DNA of 64,000 nt, from positions 3,054,501 to 3,118,500 of the forward strand of contig NZ_CP032311.1 in NCBI RefSeq assembly GCF_004803755.1, written 5' to 3'. The position numbers were made by a program, and so were the translations under genes. The notes beneath the pieces were generated by a model. It was given only the letters and a program-made list of their open reading frames with translations, searched no databases and had not been told where the DNA came from. Position 1 is the stretch's first letter, and the number at the start of each line of letters is the position of its first letter. The DNA comes from Pseudomonas sp. DG56-2. Lineage in GTDB: Bacteria; Pseudomonadota; Gammaproteobacteria; Pseudomonadales; Pseudomonadaceae. Positions 47,198 to 56,113 of the stretch are shown here, piece after piece.

Positions 47198-48222
47198 TTG
47201 ACGGTATCCAGCCTGGAACGGCCGCTGCGGCTCAATGTGCGAGTAAAGAAGTGCGCAGCTTCCTCTTGCAATGACAGGTGAATCGTCTCGCGATCGACAC
47301 CCTCCGGGTCGTCGCACAGCGCAGCCATGTGTTCTCGCTGCTCGTCTTCGCACGGCGCCATGAAGACGAAGTGCCCTGCCCCGGCGAGCAACTTGTAGTT
47401 TGGCGTGACTGGCAACTTGCGCGCCAGGGCTTGGGCGTTCTTGTCGATAGCCAGCAACTGGTCGTTGTCACCGCTGTAAATCAACGCCGGCACCTTGACC
47501 TGTGCCAACGCATGGCGGCCGAACATCAAGCTCAACGGCGCCATTAGCAATAAGGCATGGATGCGTGGATCGGCTTCGGCTCGCAAATCGGCACGGTCAG
47601 CGATGAGTACGCCCTGGGTTTTGCAGGCATCGGCGTCATGCGGCCGCTCCAGGCAATAGCGGCGCAATCGATCCAGGTCGGGCTGGGCGCCGGACAGAAT
47701 CAAGGCAGTTTCACCGCCTGCCGAGTAACCGATCATGCCCACCTGTTCACCACTGACATAGGGCCCAAGCAGCGGGTCGGCAAGGCTGGCGGAAATAGCG
47801 GCGCTTATCTGCAACGGCCGTCCGTAGAGATTGCTCAAGGTTCCCAGACGGCTGTGATCGTGGGCGTTGTCACCTGGATGGACCACCGCCACCACGACAA
47901 ATCCTCGTCGCGCCAGCGCCGTCGCCAGGTCATGCAGAGCCAATGGTGTTCCAGTGTTGCCATGAGACAGCATCAACAGCGGATAGCGACCGGAGGCGAT
48001 GGGCGCACCTTCACTGGCAGCGACTCGGTAACCGTCGATGCGACTGTTGCGCTCAGGGCCGCTGGAGGGATAGAACGCCAGCGCTTGTACCGGTCGCGCA
48101 TCGAGCGGGTCGGCAAACACCATGCGATGCAAACCAACGCTGTGCTGCTGTGCAGGTTGAGCATGCGCCAGGCAAGCGAGGCCAAACCAGAAGGCCATGA
48201 GTATCGCAGCGAATCTGCCCAT
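47191..48222 (-). CDS. exported alpha/beta hydrolase
   Basis: Protein of 343 residues with a signal peptide (AAILMAFWFGLACLAHA). The hydrolase fold shows YPLLMLSHGNTGTPLALHDLA (oxyanion turn), the nucleophile elbow GYSAGGETAL and a C-terminal His in LLAGAGHFVFM. Resembles PET-hydrolase/dienelactone-hydrolase-like predicted esterases of the periplasm. Substrate unknown. Confidence 0.85.
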   Translation of the reverse strand: MGRFAAILMAFWFGLACLAHAQPAQQHSVGLHRMVFADPLDARPVQALAFYPSSGPERNSRIDGYRVAASEGAPIASGRYPLLMLSHGNTGTPLALHDLATALARRGFVVVAVVHPGDNAHDHSRLGTLSNLYGRPLQISAAISASLADPLLGPYVSGEQVGMIGYSAGGETALILSGAQPDLDRLRRYCLERPHDADACKTQGVLIADRADLRAEADPRIHALLLMAPLSLMFGRHALAQVKVPALIYSGDNDQLLAIDKNAQALARKLPVTPNYKLLAGAGHFVFMAPCEDEQREHMAALCDDPEGVDRETIHLSLQEEAAHFFTRTLSRSGRSRLDTVNQ

Positions 48223-48292
48223 CGGCTGTCACCCTGCCTGGTTGATGCCCCAGCATAGAGCGCACTGTTGCGTCGCGGATGAAAGCTCAATG

Positions 48293-48328
48293 AAAAAACC
48301 GACAGCAAGCGCAGCCTGCTGTCGGTTT
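48293..48328 (-). terminator. intrinsic terminator of azoR
   Basis: AACCGACAGCA (48297-48307) pairs with TGCTGTCGGTT (48317-48327), and on the minus strand a six-U run follows. It lies 20 bp after the azoR stop. Confidence 0.85.
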
Positions 48329-48347
48329 CGGTCACGCGAGCCAAGCA

Positions 48348-48959
48348 TCAGGCGGCAGCAAACAGCTCGGTGCTGATCTGCTTGCGTGCAGCATTCATGG
48401 CGTTGTCGCGGTGTTCCTCACCATAGGCCAGGCCGTGGGCGCGAACGATCTCGACGTCGGTGATGCCAATGAAACCCAGAAACACCTTAAGAAAGTCTTC
48501 GTGGCCAACACCGGTAGGCTGACCAACGTGCAGGCCACCCGACGTGGAGACCAGGATGACTTTCTTGTTGCCACACAGACCTTCAGGGCCGGCTTCGGTA
48601 TAGCGGAAGGTCTGACCGGCAACGGCGACGCGGTCGATCCAGGCCTTGAGCTGGGTTGGAACGGTGAAGTTGTACATTGGCGCGGCAATGACGACCGCGT
48701 CTGCTTCCAGAAACTCTTGCAGGGTTTCGCTGCTCAGCTTGGCTTCATGCTGTTGCGCGGCATCACGCATCGCTTCGGGCGTACCCGCGGCAACCAGGGT
48801 AGCGGCAGAGAAGTGGCTGATGGCATCGGCTGCCAGGTCACGGTAAACCACTTCCAACGCAGGATCTGCGGCTTTCCAGGCATCAACAACTTCGCGGCTC
48901 AGCTGGCGGGAGGCGGAATTGTCGCCCAGGATGCTCGAATCGATATGCAACAGTTTCAT
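48348..48959 (-). CDS. azoR: FMN-dependent NADH-azoreductase
   Basis: Flavodoxin-fold quinone/azo reductase of 203 residues. Starts [21 protein letters not shown] (phosphate-binding loop), then [23 protein letters not shown] (isoalloxazine loop) and [19 protein letters not shown]. Reduces quinones and azo compounds with NAD(P)H. Divergent from a LysR-type regulator gene, which probably controls it. Confidence 0.92.
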   Translation of the reverse strand: MKLLHIDSSILGDNSASRQLSREVVDAWKAADPALEVVYRDLAADAISHFSAATLVAAGTPEAMRDAAQQHEAKLSSETLQEFLEADAVVIAAPMYNFTVPTQLKAWIDRVAVAGQTFRYTEAGPEGLCGNKKVILVSTSGGLHVGQPTGVGHEDFLKVFLGFIGITDVEIVRAHGLAYGEEHRDNAMNAARKQISTELFAAA

Positions 48960-49058
48960 GGGACTCTCCTGATTGAAGACCGCACCTGGGCGATCACGAT
49001 GGGAAGAATCCTACCTGGATAGCGAATAGCTGATAAGTAGGCAAAAATGCGTTAGTTT

Positions 49059-49074
49059 GTCCTACTGACAGGAC
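49059..49074. promoter_or_regulatory. dyad between azoR and its LysR gene
   Basis: GTCCT-ACTGAC-AGGAC, a perfect five-base dyad, in the 128-bp azoR/LysR interval. AGTAGG (49036-49041) and CCTACT (49061-49066) form a second, wider inverted pair. Candidate regulator site. Confidence 0.35.
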
Positions 49075-49087
49075 AATGGTGATCCCC

Positions 49088-49996
49088 ATGCAAGACCTCA
49101 ACGACCTTTTCTACTTCGCGCGGGTAGTCGAAGCAGGTGGTTTTGCCGCTGCCGGGCGTGTGCTTGGCATCCCCAAGTCGCGCTTGTCACGCCGTATCGC
49201 CGAGCTTGAAGAGCGCCTGGGCACGCGGCTGCTGCAGCGCACCACACGGCAACTGAAACTTACAGCCGTCGGAGAACGCTACCTGCGCCATTGCCAGGCG
49301 ATGCTGCTGGAAGCCGAAATGGCTGACGAGGCCGTCGCCAGCATGACCAGCGAACCCCGCGGCCGCCTTCGAGTGTCGTGTCCGGTGGGACTGGCACATA
49401 CCCTGCTGCCGCAAGTCATCAGCCGCTTTCTTGAGCAGTATCCGCAGGTTCAACTGGACATGATCCTGCTCAACCGCCGTGTCGACCTGATCACCGAAGG
49501 CGTTGACGTGGCCCTTCGCGTTCGGGATCTAGGTAATGAAGACCCAATGTTGGTAACTCGACGTTTGCGCCAGGCTCAGATGTATCTGGTCGCTGCACCG
49601 AGCTTCGTCGCCGCCCACGCCCCCGTCACCCCCGAAGACCTGCGCGGCCTGGCAGTATTGGGGGCGGTAGAGGCCGACCGTCTTGTGCATCTGCAACTGC
49701 TCGATACGCGAGGTCACAAGCAGGAGCTGACCCTGGAAGCGCGCCTGGCCATCGACGACTTTGTCGTGCGCAAGGCTGCGGCAATTGCGGGGCTTGGGTT
49801 CACCGCCCTGCCGAGCATGCATTGCGAACAAGAACTGGCCAGTGGCGAACTGGTTCGCTTGCTGCCCGATTGGTCGTTGCCGGGCGGCTACCTGCAAGCC
49901 GTCTATCCTCACCGGCGTGGCCTGCTACCGGCTGTGCGGGTGTGGATCGATCACTTGGTCGAGTCTTTTGCAGAGTGTGGGGAGCACTATGTCTAA
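49088..49996 (+). CDS. LysR-family transcriptional regulator
   Basis: Regulator of 302 residues: N-terminal HTH (FAAAGRVLGIPKSRLSRRIAELEERLGTRLLQRTTRQ), LysR substrate-binding domain from about residue 90 (RGRLRVSCPVGLAHTLLPQVISRFLEQYPQVQ). The group includes regulators next to NAD(P)H reductases. Starts ATG 49088 (family begins MQDLNDL); ATG 49076 would add four residues. Stop overlaps the next gene by eight bases. Confidence 0.88.
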   Translation: MQDLNDLFYFARVVEAGGFAAAGRVLGIPKSRLSRRIAELEERLGTRLLQRTTRQLKLTAVGERYLRHCQAMLLEAEMADEAVASMTSEPRGRLRVSCPVGLAHTLLPQVISRFLEQYPQVQLDMILLNRRVDLITEGVDVALRVRDLGNEDPMLVTRRLRQAQMYLVAAPSFVAAHAPVTPEDLRGLAVLGAVEADRLVHLQLLDTRGHKQELTLEARLAIDDFVVRKAAAIAGLGFTALPSMHCEQELASGELVRLLPDWSLPGGYLQAVYPHRRGLLPAVRVWIDHLVESFAECGEHYV

Positions 49997-50348
49997 GGGG
50001 AAAATGAGCGAAGCGCAGGTGGCGGACTTTTGCCTGAGCCTGCCGGGGGCGCGGGAAGACTATAAATGGGGAGGCATTCGGGTGTTTTCGATTGCCGGAA
50101 ACAAGATGTTTGCAGTGCTGGACCTGGCGGGCGCCGGGCTTTCGTTCAAAGTCGACAGTGATCTGTTTCTCAGCTACGCCGACCATCCCGGCGTGCGACC
50201 TGCACCGTACCTGGCGCGGGCTCACTGGATCAGCATGACGCCACCTTACCCCATGGGGCGCGAAGAGCTTTGCGACCTGCTGCAACGCTCCCATCAGTTG
50301 GTTGTCAGGCGCCTGCCAAAGCGCCTGCAACCGGGCCTGCTCATCTGA
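49989..50348 (+). CDS. MmcQ/YjbR family protein
   Basis: Small protein of 119 residues with the MmcQ/YjbR signature: FCLSLPGAREDYKWGGIRVFSI, FAVLDL, and a Trp- and Pro-rich end (HWISMTPPYPM). Cyay-like fold, reported to bind DNA; role unknown. GGAG at 49981-49984 and ATG overlapping the LysR stop show coupling. Stop overlaps that of the convergent DUF1294 gene. Confidence 0.87.
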   Translation: MSKGKMSEAQVADFCLSLPGAREDYKWGGIRVFSIAGNKMFAVLDLAGAGLSFKVDSDLFLSYADHPGVRPAPYLARAHWISMTPPYPMGREELCDLLQRSHQLVVRRLPKRLQPGLLI

Positions 50349-50787
50349 GCAAAGGCCCTAGCGCGCTACCCAACCAACGACCGTCGAGCAGCAGGTGATC
50401 GATCCAGAACAATTGATGCACGGCGACAATTGCCCAAAAGCTCAATTGGAACGAGACTTTGCGGGTTTTATGCCGCAAAGCCTGCTGAGCCAACAGGGCC
50501 CCAGGCCAACCGCCCAGCATCTCGCTGGCATGCAGCACCTTCTCCGGGGTTCGCCAGCCTTGTGTGCGAGCCTGATGCTTGTCTCGCCAATACAGCGCAA
50601 AACTAACCAGACTGACGAGCGGGTACGCCACGGCAGGCAACCAGGACTGCCCGCTGAGCAGCATCTGCAACGCCCCTCCCAGCGGTAGCAGGCACAGGCC
50701 AACAAACACCAGCAACTTGCTGCGCGGATGCTGGACAGTAGCGTTTGCACCGGCAACGTGACGGCCGGAGGGCTGTGCTCGGCTCAT
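50341..50787 (-). CDS. DUF1294 membrane protein
   Basis: Protein of 148 residues with about three hydrophobic segments and the DUF1294 text YWRDKHQARTQGWRTPEKVLHASEMLGGWPGALLAQQALRHKTRKVSF. Many relatives have an N-terminal cold-shock domain; here only a short basic N-terminus is present. Starts four bases after the uppP stop, so co-transcribed with uppP is possible. Confidence 0.84.
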   Translation of the reverse strand: MSRAQPSGRHVAGANATVQHPRSKLLVFVGLCLLPLGGALQMLLSGQSWLPAVAYPLVSLVSFALYWRDKHQARTQGWRTPEKVLHASEMLGGWPGALLAQQALRHKTRKVSFQLSFWAIVAVHQLFWIDHLLLDGRWLGSALGPLLR

Positions 50788-50791
50788 CGAC

Positions 50792-51622
50792 TCAACCCTG
50801 GGCCGTGGCCCAGTCGACCCAACCGAACTGCCAGGTCGCCAGGATCATCAACCCAAAAACAATGCGGTACCAGGCGAACATGGCATAGCTATGGTTGGCG
50901 ATAAAGCGCAGCAAGGCCCGCACGGCAATCATGGCGAAAATGAACGAGACGACAAAGCCGATGGCGAAGACCGGAAAATCGCCGGGCTGGAACAGATCGC
51001 GGTACTTGTAACCTGAGTACACTGCGGCACCGACCATGGTCGGCATGGCCAGAAAGAACGAAAACTCGGTGGCAGCCTTGCGCGACATGCCGAACAGCAA
51101 ACCGCCGATAATGGTCGAACCGGAGCGTGAAGTACCCGGAATCATCGCCAGACACTGGGCAAAGCCGATTTTCAGGGCGTCAGTCCAACGCATGTCATCG
51201 ACACGCTCAACGGTGATGACATGCTCACGGCGCTCGGCCCAGAGCATGATCACACCGCCAATCACCAACGCAGTGGCGACAGTGATGGGGTTGAACAGGT
51301 AATGGTGGATCAGATCGGCAAACAGCACGCCCAATACCACCGCTGGCATGAAAGCGATCAGCAGGTTGGCGGTAAACCTTTGCGCTTCACGCTCCTTGGG
51401 CAGCCCGACGACCACGTCGAAAATCTTGCGCCGAAACTCCCAGACCACGGCCAGGATCGCACCCAACTGAATGATGATGTTGAAGGCCATTGCCCGCTCG
51501 CCACCGAAGTCGATCAGGTCCGCGACCACAATCTGGTGACCGGTACTGGAGATCGGCAAGAACTCGGTCAAGCCTTCGACAATACCCAAAATGACAGCCT
51601 GCAGGCCAGTCCAAAGATCCAT
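50792..51622 (-). CDS. uppP: undecaprenyl-diphosphatase
   Basis: Membrane phosphatase of 276 residues (BacA/UppP) that recycles undecaprenyl pyrophosphate for cell-wall synthesis. Motifs: [18 protein letters not shown] near residue 14 with the catalytic Glu and Ser, and the second motif [20 protein letters not shown] near residue 165. ATG 51622 is preceded by GGGGGA; the longer frame is not supported. Confidence 0.94.
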   Translation of the reverse strand: MDLWTGLQAVILGIVEGLTEFLPISSTGHQIVVADLIDFGGERAMAFNIIIQLGAILAVVWEFRRKIFDVVVGLPKEREAQRFTANLLIAFMPAVVLGVLFADLIHHYLFNPITVATALVIGGVIMLWAERREHVITVERVDDMRWTDALKIGFAQCLAMIPGTSRSGSTIIGGLLFGMSRKAATEFSFFLAMPTMVGAAVYSGYKYRDLFQPGDFPVFAIGFVVSFIFAMIAVRALLRFIANHSYAMFAWYRIVFGLMILATWQFGWVDWATAQG

Positions 51623-51922
51623 TATTCCCCCACGAAGCGATGCCAACGGCATGCCCCCGTTGTAGTTTCCATAAGCCAAGGCTGTTACGAATATTCGGTC
51701 GGTTTACCGCGACAGTTGGTCGCACAGTCGGCAAAAAAGTTCAGTCACCCTTCAGGTTTGCCGCGACCGGGCCGAAATCCTATCAGACCTCTCGAATAAA
51801 CGCTGCTGGTCGCTACTACACACCTGGGTAGATCGGGCACTTAGCCCTTGGTCGAGTAGGTGGTGGGAAAAAACCATGCTGGGATGCGCAGGACAATAAA
51901 AAGAATCCGGGGTGACCGTTCT
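51623..51922. other. 300-bp intergenic region, uppP to chemoreceptor
   Basis: Divergent control region for uppP and the chemoreceptor. I searched for a sigma-28 type sequence (TAAAG-N15-GCCGATAA) and saw no convincing match. No gene or strong hairpin was found. Confidence 0.5.
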
Positions 51923-53557
51923 ATGAAGACTCTGCGAAATATGTCGATCAGCCGCCGCTTGTGGCTGATTCTGGTAGTGGCGGTGGTGATGTTGCTGACC
52001 CTGGGCTTGTTGATGCTCAGACAGATCCACGGCGACCTGTATCAGGCCAAGGCCCAGAAGACCCAGCACGTGGTGGAGACCGCAGCCGGCATCCTCACCT
52101 ATTACCAGGGGCTGGAAGCCGCTGGTACGCTGAGCCGCGAGGCTGCCCAGCAACAAGCGCTCAATACCGTACGCGGCCTGCGCTACGACCAGAACGACTA
52201 CTTCTGGATCAACGATCTCGGGCCGAAGATGATCATGCACCCGGCCAACCCCAAACTGGATGGACAGGACCTGTCCGGCATTCGTGACCCCGATGGTTTT
52301 GCCTTGTTCAACGAAATGGTCACACTGGCCGAGGCCCAGGGCGCGGGCATCATCGACTACCGCTGGCCGAAGCCTGGTGCCAGCGAGCCGGTGGAAAAGA
52401 CCTCCTACATCCAATTGTTCAAGCCTTGGGGCTGGGTCATCGGCTCGGGGGTTTATATCGATGACATGCAGAACGAGTTCATGCGTCAGCTGCGCGATGC
52501 CTCACTGCTGGGCCTGGGCATCGCCCTGATCATGACCCTGCTGGTGGCATTGATAGCCCGCAGCATCTCACGGCCGTTGCAGGAAGCGGTCGATGCCATG
52601 TCCATGATTGCCAGCGGTGAAAGCGACCTGACCCGCCGCCTGGACACCCACGGCCGTGACGAAGTAACCCAGTTGGGTGAGCATTTCAATCGTTTTACTG
52701 GCAAGTTGCAGGGTGTCATCGGCCAGTTGCAGGGTGCGGCCCATGCCTTGGGGCAATCGGCGGTCGATGTCGGCAGCAATGCCAACCAGGCCCAGCAACA
52801 CAGCGAACAGCAATCGGCGCAAATGGAGCAAGTGGCTACCGCTATAAATGAAGTGACCTACGCCGTGCAGGATGTGGCCAGGAATGCTGAACAGGCTTCC
52901 AGCGAAATGCGTGATGCGCAACAGCGTGCCACTCAGGGTCAACACAGTATCCACGGCAGCCTGCAGCAGATCGATCAGTTGTCGGGCACCATCGATGAAG
53001 CGGTTCAGGTGATCCAGACCCTGGCCAGCCAGAGCACCCGCATTGGCAGTGTTCTGGAAGTAATACGCTCGATTGCAGAGCAGACCAACCTGCTGGCACT
53101 GAACGCGGCCATCGAGGCGGCCCGAGCGGGCGAGCAAGGCCGCGGCTTTGCCGTGGTTGCCGATGAAGTTCGCCTGCTGGCCCAACGTACCCAGCAGTCG
53201 ACGGCAGAAATACAGAGCATGATCGAACACCTGCAGGGCCAATCCGAAGCGGCAGTGAAGGCAATCGATGCCAGCAGCGCCGCTTCGCGGCAAACCATCG
53301 AGCAAGCCAATGAAGCGGGTGTCAGCCTCGATGCCATCAGCCAAGCGTTGCACAACCTCACCGCCCTCAACGCCTCGATTGCCAGTGCCACGCTGCAGCA
53401 GTCGCATGTGGTCGAGGAGATCAACCGCAACGTGACTGAAACCGCAGACCTGTCACGCCAGACCGCCACGGCAGCACAGCAGTCGAGCAATGCCGGTGTG
53501 GCGTTGAACCAGCTGCGCGAACAGCTGGATCGATTGCTGGGCCAGTTCCGGGTGTAA
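51923..53557 (+). CDS. methyl-accepting chemotaxis protein, Cache type
   Basis: Chemoreceptor of 544 residues: N-terminal membrane helix ([22 protein letters not shown]), single Cache ligand domain ([32 protein letters not shown]), second helix ([18 protein letters not shown]), HAMP, then the long coiled signalling domain with the CheA/CheW tip [36 protein letters not shown]. The Cache motif with DYFWI is typical of small-organic-acid or amine receptors. ATG 51923 chosen over 51860 because GGGGTGA lies nine bases upstream. Confidence 0.9.
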   Translation: MKTLRNMSISRRLWLILVVAVVMLLTLGLLMLRQIHGDLYQAKAQKTQHVVETAAGILTYYQGLEAAGTLSREAAQQQALNTVRGLRYDQNDYFWINDLGPKMIMHPANPKLDGQDLSGIRDPDGFALFNEMVTLAEAQGAGIIDYRWPKPGASEPVEKTSYIQLFKPWGWVIGSGVYIDDMQNEFMRQLRDASLLGLGIALIMTLLVALIARSISRPLQEAVDAMSMIASGESDLTRRLDTHGRDEVTQLGEHFNRFTGKLQGVIGQLQGAAHALGQSAVDVGSNANQAQQHSEQQSAQMEQVATAINEVTYAVQDVARNAEQASSEMRDAQQRATQGQHSIHGSLQQIDQLSGTIDEAVQVIQTLASQSTRIGSVLEVIRSIAEQTNLLALNAAIEAARAGEQGRGFAVVADEVRLLAQRTQQSTAEIQSMIEHLQGQSEAAVKAIDASSAASRQTIEQANEAGVSLDAISQALHNLTALNASIASATLQQSHVVEEINRNVTETADLSRQTATAAQQSSNAGVALNQLREQLDRLLGQFRV

Positions 53558-53637
53558 AGCAATAGCGGTTGGAGTGTGGCTTGCGAGGCGACTCAAGGTA
53601 CAATCGCCGCCCTCCTCCGAACCGCCAAGGAACGCCG

Positions 53638-54204
53638 ATGTCCGGCCTCGAACTGTTCGCCGCCGTACTCGGCGTTATCGCCGTATGGCTCACGACCAAG
53701 CAGAATCCGTGGTGCTGGCCCATTGGCCTGGTCATGGTGCTGCTCTACAGCTGGATCTTCTTTGAAGTGCGGTTGTACTCGGACATGCTTTTGCAATTGG
53801 TCTTCGCGGTGCTGCAGGTCTACGGCTGGTGGCAATGGACGCGTCCAGACCGTCAGCGCGAAGCCCGTCAGGTAAGCCAGCTCGCCACCCAGCCGCTGCT
53901 ATTGGGCCTCGGCCTGGGGTTGCTGGGCAGCCTCGCTCTAGGCGCAGCGATGTCGACCTGGACCGATGCTGCACAACCTTGGCTAGACGCGGCGCTGACC
54001 GCATTCAGTCTGGTCGCGCAGTTATGGATGGCACAAAAACGCGTAGAGTGCTGGCCACTGTGGGTGGTACTGGACGTGATTTTTGTCGGCCTGTTCCTTT
54101 ATAAGGGGTTGTACTTGACCGCAGCGCTGTACGCCTTGTTCACCTTGATTGCAGTGCGTGGCTGGCGCGAATGGCGTCGCGACCTTGCGTTGGTCAGCGC
54201 ATGA
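53638..54204 (+). CDS. pnuC: nicotinamide riboside transporter PnuC
   Basis: Membrane protein of 188 residues, seven predicted helices, with the PnuC motifs AVWLTTKQNPWCWPIGLV and YGWWQW near residues 18 and 60 (aromatic substrate-binding residues). Facilitates nicotinamide riboside uptake. AAGGA precedes ATG 53638; four-base overlap with the kinase gene (ATGA). Confidence 0.92.
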   Translation: MSGLELFAAVLGVIAVWLTTKQNPWCWPIGLVMVLLYSWIFFEVRLYSDMLLQLVFAVLQVYGWWQWTRPDRQREARQVSQLATQPLLLGLGLGLLGSLALGAAMSTWTDAAQPWLDAALTAFSLVAQLWMAQKRVECWPLWVVLDVIFVGLFLYKGLYLTAALYALFTLIAVRGWREWRRDLALVSA

Positions 54205-54752
54205 AGGTCCTGGTGCTGACCGGCCCCGAGTCCAGTGGCAAGAGCTGGTTGAGCGGCGAAATCCAGGCGCATTTCGGTGGCGAATGTGTGGGTGAATACG
54301 TACGCCACTTCATCGATGAGCAAGGCCGCGACACCTGCTACGCCGACATTCCTGCGATTGCCCAGGGCCAATTGGCCTGGGAGGACGCCGCACGGGCCCG
54401 TCAGCCAGAACTCCTGATTCTTGACACGCACTTGTTGAACAACCTGCTCTGGAGCCGGGTGCTGTTTGGTGATTGCCCGGCCTGGATCGAGCAGGCCCTG
54501 CTCCAACGCCGTTATGATCTGCATCTGTTGCTGGACCCGGCAGGCGTGAGCTGGGTAGGTGATGGCCAACGCTGCCAACCCGACCTTGGCCAACGCCAGG
54601 CGTTTTTTGCCGACAGCCTCGGCTGGCTGCAGCGCAACAAGCAACCCTTCAAAGTAGTTGGCGGTGACTGGCCGCAGCGCAGCGCGGCGGTATTGAGCGC
54701 GGTACAGCAGTTGCTTAGCGGCAAATCGCCAGCCTGCCCCACCGAGTGTTAA
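54201..54752 (+). CDS. NadR-like ribosylnicotinamide kinase
   Basis: P-loop protein of 183 residues: LTGPESSGKSWLS at residues 6-18 (Walker A) and EYVRHFIDEQG, ELLILDTHLLN, the kinase half of NadR without the adenylyltransferase or DNA-binding domains. It would phosphorylate nicotinamide riboside as PnuC brings it in, trapping it for NAD salvage. Confidence 0.88.
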   Translation: MKVLVLTGPESSGKSWLSGEIQAHFGGECVGEYVRHFIDEQGRDTCYADIPAIAQGQLAWEDAARARQPELLILDTHLLNNLLWSRVLFGDCPAWIEQALLQRRYDLHLLLDPAGVSWVGDGQRCQPDLGQRQAFFADSLGWLQRNKQPFKVVGGDWPQRSAAVLSAVQQLLSGKSPACPTEC

Positions 54753-54798
54753 TGCGTTGTAACACCCCAGTGGGCCATAGCCCCCGTTTTTGCGCACT

Positions 54799-54818
54799 GG
54801 TCCCCAATTCTGGGGGCC
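54799..54818. promoter_or_regulatory. dyad upstream of the fap operon
   Basis: GGTCCCCA (54799-54806) and TGGGGGCC (54811-54818) form an inverted repeat with a 4-base gap and one G-T pair. Centre about 198 bp before the predicted fap transcription start: possible enhancer site for the sigma-54 activator, or the end structure of the kinase transcript. Confidence 0.35.
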
Positions 54819-54979
54819 GTGTTAAGCCGACGATACAGTCGGTTAAAAAAGCCTTCGGACACCGCAGCCACCACTCCAAGCAGTAACCTCGCAAAAAAAT
54901 GTCTCACGGTTGATACAGCGAAATCAATTCCTCTCTTCGACTACCCACCAAGCCTTTGTTTTTTAATCAAAAACCAAAA

Positions 54980-54996
54980 GCGGCACGGCTTCTGCT
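54980..54996 (+). promoter_or_regulatory. candidate sigma-54 promoter of the fap operon
   Basis: GCGGCACGGCTTCTGCT: GG at 54982-54983 and GC at 54994-54995 are 12 apart, and GGCACG matches the -24 box; the -12 box is CTGC instead of TTGC. Predicted start near 55007, 43 bases before the fapA start. The convergent sigma-54 activator at the operon end supports it. Confidence 0.65.
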
Positions 54997-55049
54997 CTCC
55001 TCCTCACAACGCTGAAAAGGGCCAGCGCACTGAAGAAGGAATCGCCATC

Positions 55050-55487
55050 GTGGGAACCCTAGATAAAGGCATTTATCGCCTCCTACTGGTCGGCTGCGTT
55101 TTAGGAACAAGCCTCAGCTTGCCAGTCCAGGCCGAAAACGGAGTCGTCGTCATCACTCGCGATGTGCAAGTGCGCAACGCCGTTCGTGCCCCGCTCATAC
55201 CCGACCCCAGTCCGGTCACCGTCAATACCAACCCCTCCGCGCATATCCTCAGACAGACCAACGAACTGAGCGACGGTGATTTTGCCGGCGTCAGCAGCGG
55301 TGCAGGCATCTCTTCCCTGATCACCCAACAGACCAACAATCTGGGCGCCAATATCAACCATCAGAACCAATTGCCTAATCTGGCCGGCGGGCGATCCGGC
55401 AACTCCGGCAACGGTATCTCCAACATGGTCAACTCCAACATCCAGAAGGGTCTGGCGCCCCTGCAAATCCTGACTGGAGGCAAGTGA
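55050..55487 (+). CDS. fapA: FapA, functional-amyloid operon protein
   Basis: Protein of 145 residues with a signal peptide (YRLLLVGCVLGTSLSLPVQA). The mature part is low-complexity, Asn/Gln/Gly-rich (ILRQTNELSDGDFAGVSSGA; LITQQTNNLGANINHQNQLP) and ends ISNMVNSNIQKGLAPLQILTGGK. As first gene of the fap operon it matches FapA, which modulates fibril make-up. Starts with GTG, with AAGGA nine bases upstream; the frame upstream to 54819 is non-coding promoter region. fapB begins two bases after its stop codon. Confidence 0.85.
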   Translation: MGTLDKGIYRLLLVGCVLGTSLSLPVQAENGVVVITRDVQVRNAVRAPLIPDPSPVTVNTNPSAHILRQTNELSDGDFAGVSSGAGISSLITQQTNNLGANINHQNQLPNLAGGRSGNSGNGISNMVNSNIQKGLAPLQILTGGK

Positions 55488-55488
55488 G

Positions 55489-56061
55489 ATGAGGCACACG
55501 CTGCTGATTCTGGCCACCTTTTGCAGTGCATCGGCCTTTGCCCAACCCCCGGTCATCAATAACGCCACCATCGACAATTCCGGCAAGCAGTATCAGGGCA
55601 ACTTCGCTGTGAACCAGGCTGCTGGCGATCTGCTGCAACAAGCCAATGCCCGGGCGTTCGCCATCGGCCAAGGCGCCAGCGCAACCACGGACATTCGCCA
55701 ACGCTCGATCAGCATTGTCGACCCCTCGATCGCCGCCCAATCCAACATTCAGGGCGACTCTTTCAGTAATGGCACCGGCGCGCTAGGCGTCAACCAGAGT
55801 GCAGGCGCCAGCAACCAGCAAGCCAACGCACTTCGTATCAGTATCAGTAATCAGCCGCAAAGCATCGATGACAGCGTCCTCATGCAACAGAACGTGGCGC
55901 TGGTCAACAACTCCGATCCAACTGGCTCTGCACCCGGTTATCGCCAGATCACTACCAGTGATCAGGCATTCACCGGTAGCCGTGGGGTGATCCAGTTGAA
56001 TCAGAGCGCCGGGGTAGGAAATCGAACAGCAAATACCCTGAGCGTACGGGTCGCGGACTGA
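55489..56061 (+). CDS. fapB: FapB, minor amyloid subunit (nucleator)
   Basis: Protein of 190 residues with signal peptide (MRHTLLILATFCSASAFA) and three imperfect repeats: AVNQAAGDLLQQANARA, GVNQSAGASNQQANALRI and LNQSAGVGNRTANTLSV. The GxNxxAGxxNxxAN pattern is the amyloid repeat that FapB shares with FapC. FapB is thought to nucleate FapC fibrils. GGAGG lies 8-12 bases upstream and overlaps the end of fapA. Confidence 0.9.
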   Translation: MRHTLLILATFCSASAFAQPPVINNATIDNSGKQYQGNFAVNQAAGDLLQQANARAFAIGQGASATTDIRQRSISIVDPSIAAQSNIQGDSFSNGTGALGVNQSAGASNQQANALRISISNQPQSIDDSVLMQQNVALVNNSDPTGSAPGYRQITTSDQAFTGSRGVIQLNQSAGVGNRTANTLSVRVAD

Positions 56062-56113
56062 CCCAAACAGGTAAGAACAACACTTAACCTAAAATAAAGT
56101 ACGGAGAATCACC

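Noticed and set aside
53601..53637. Possible riboswitch before pnuC
   Set aside because: Only about 80 bases separate the chemoreceptor stop from the pnuC start; no aptamer-like pairing or terminator is visible.
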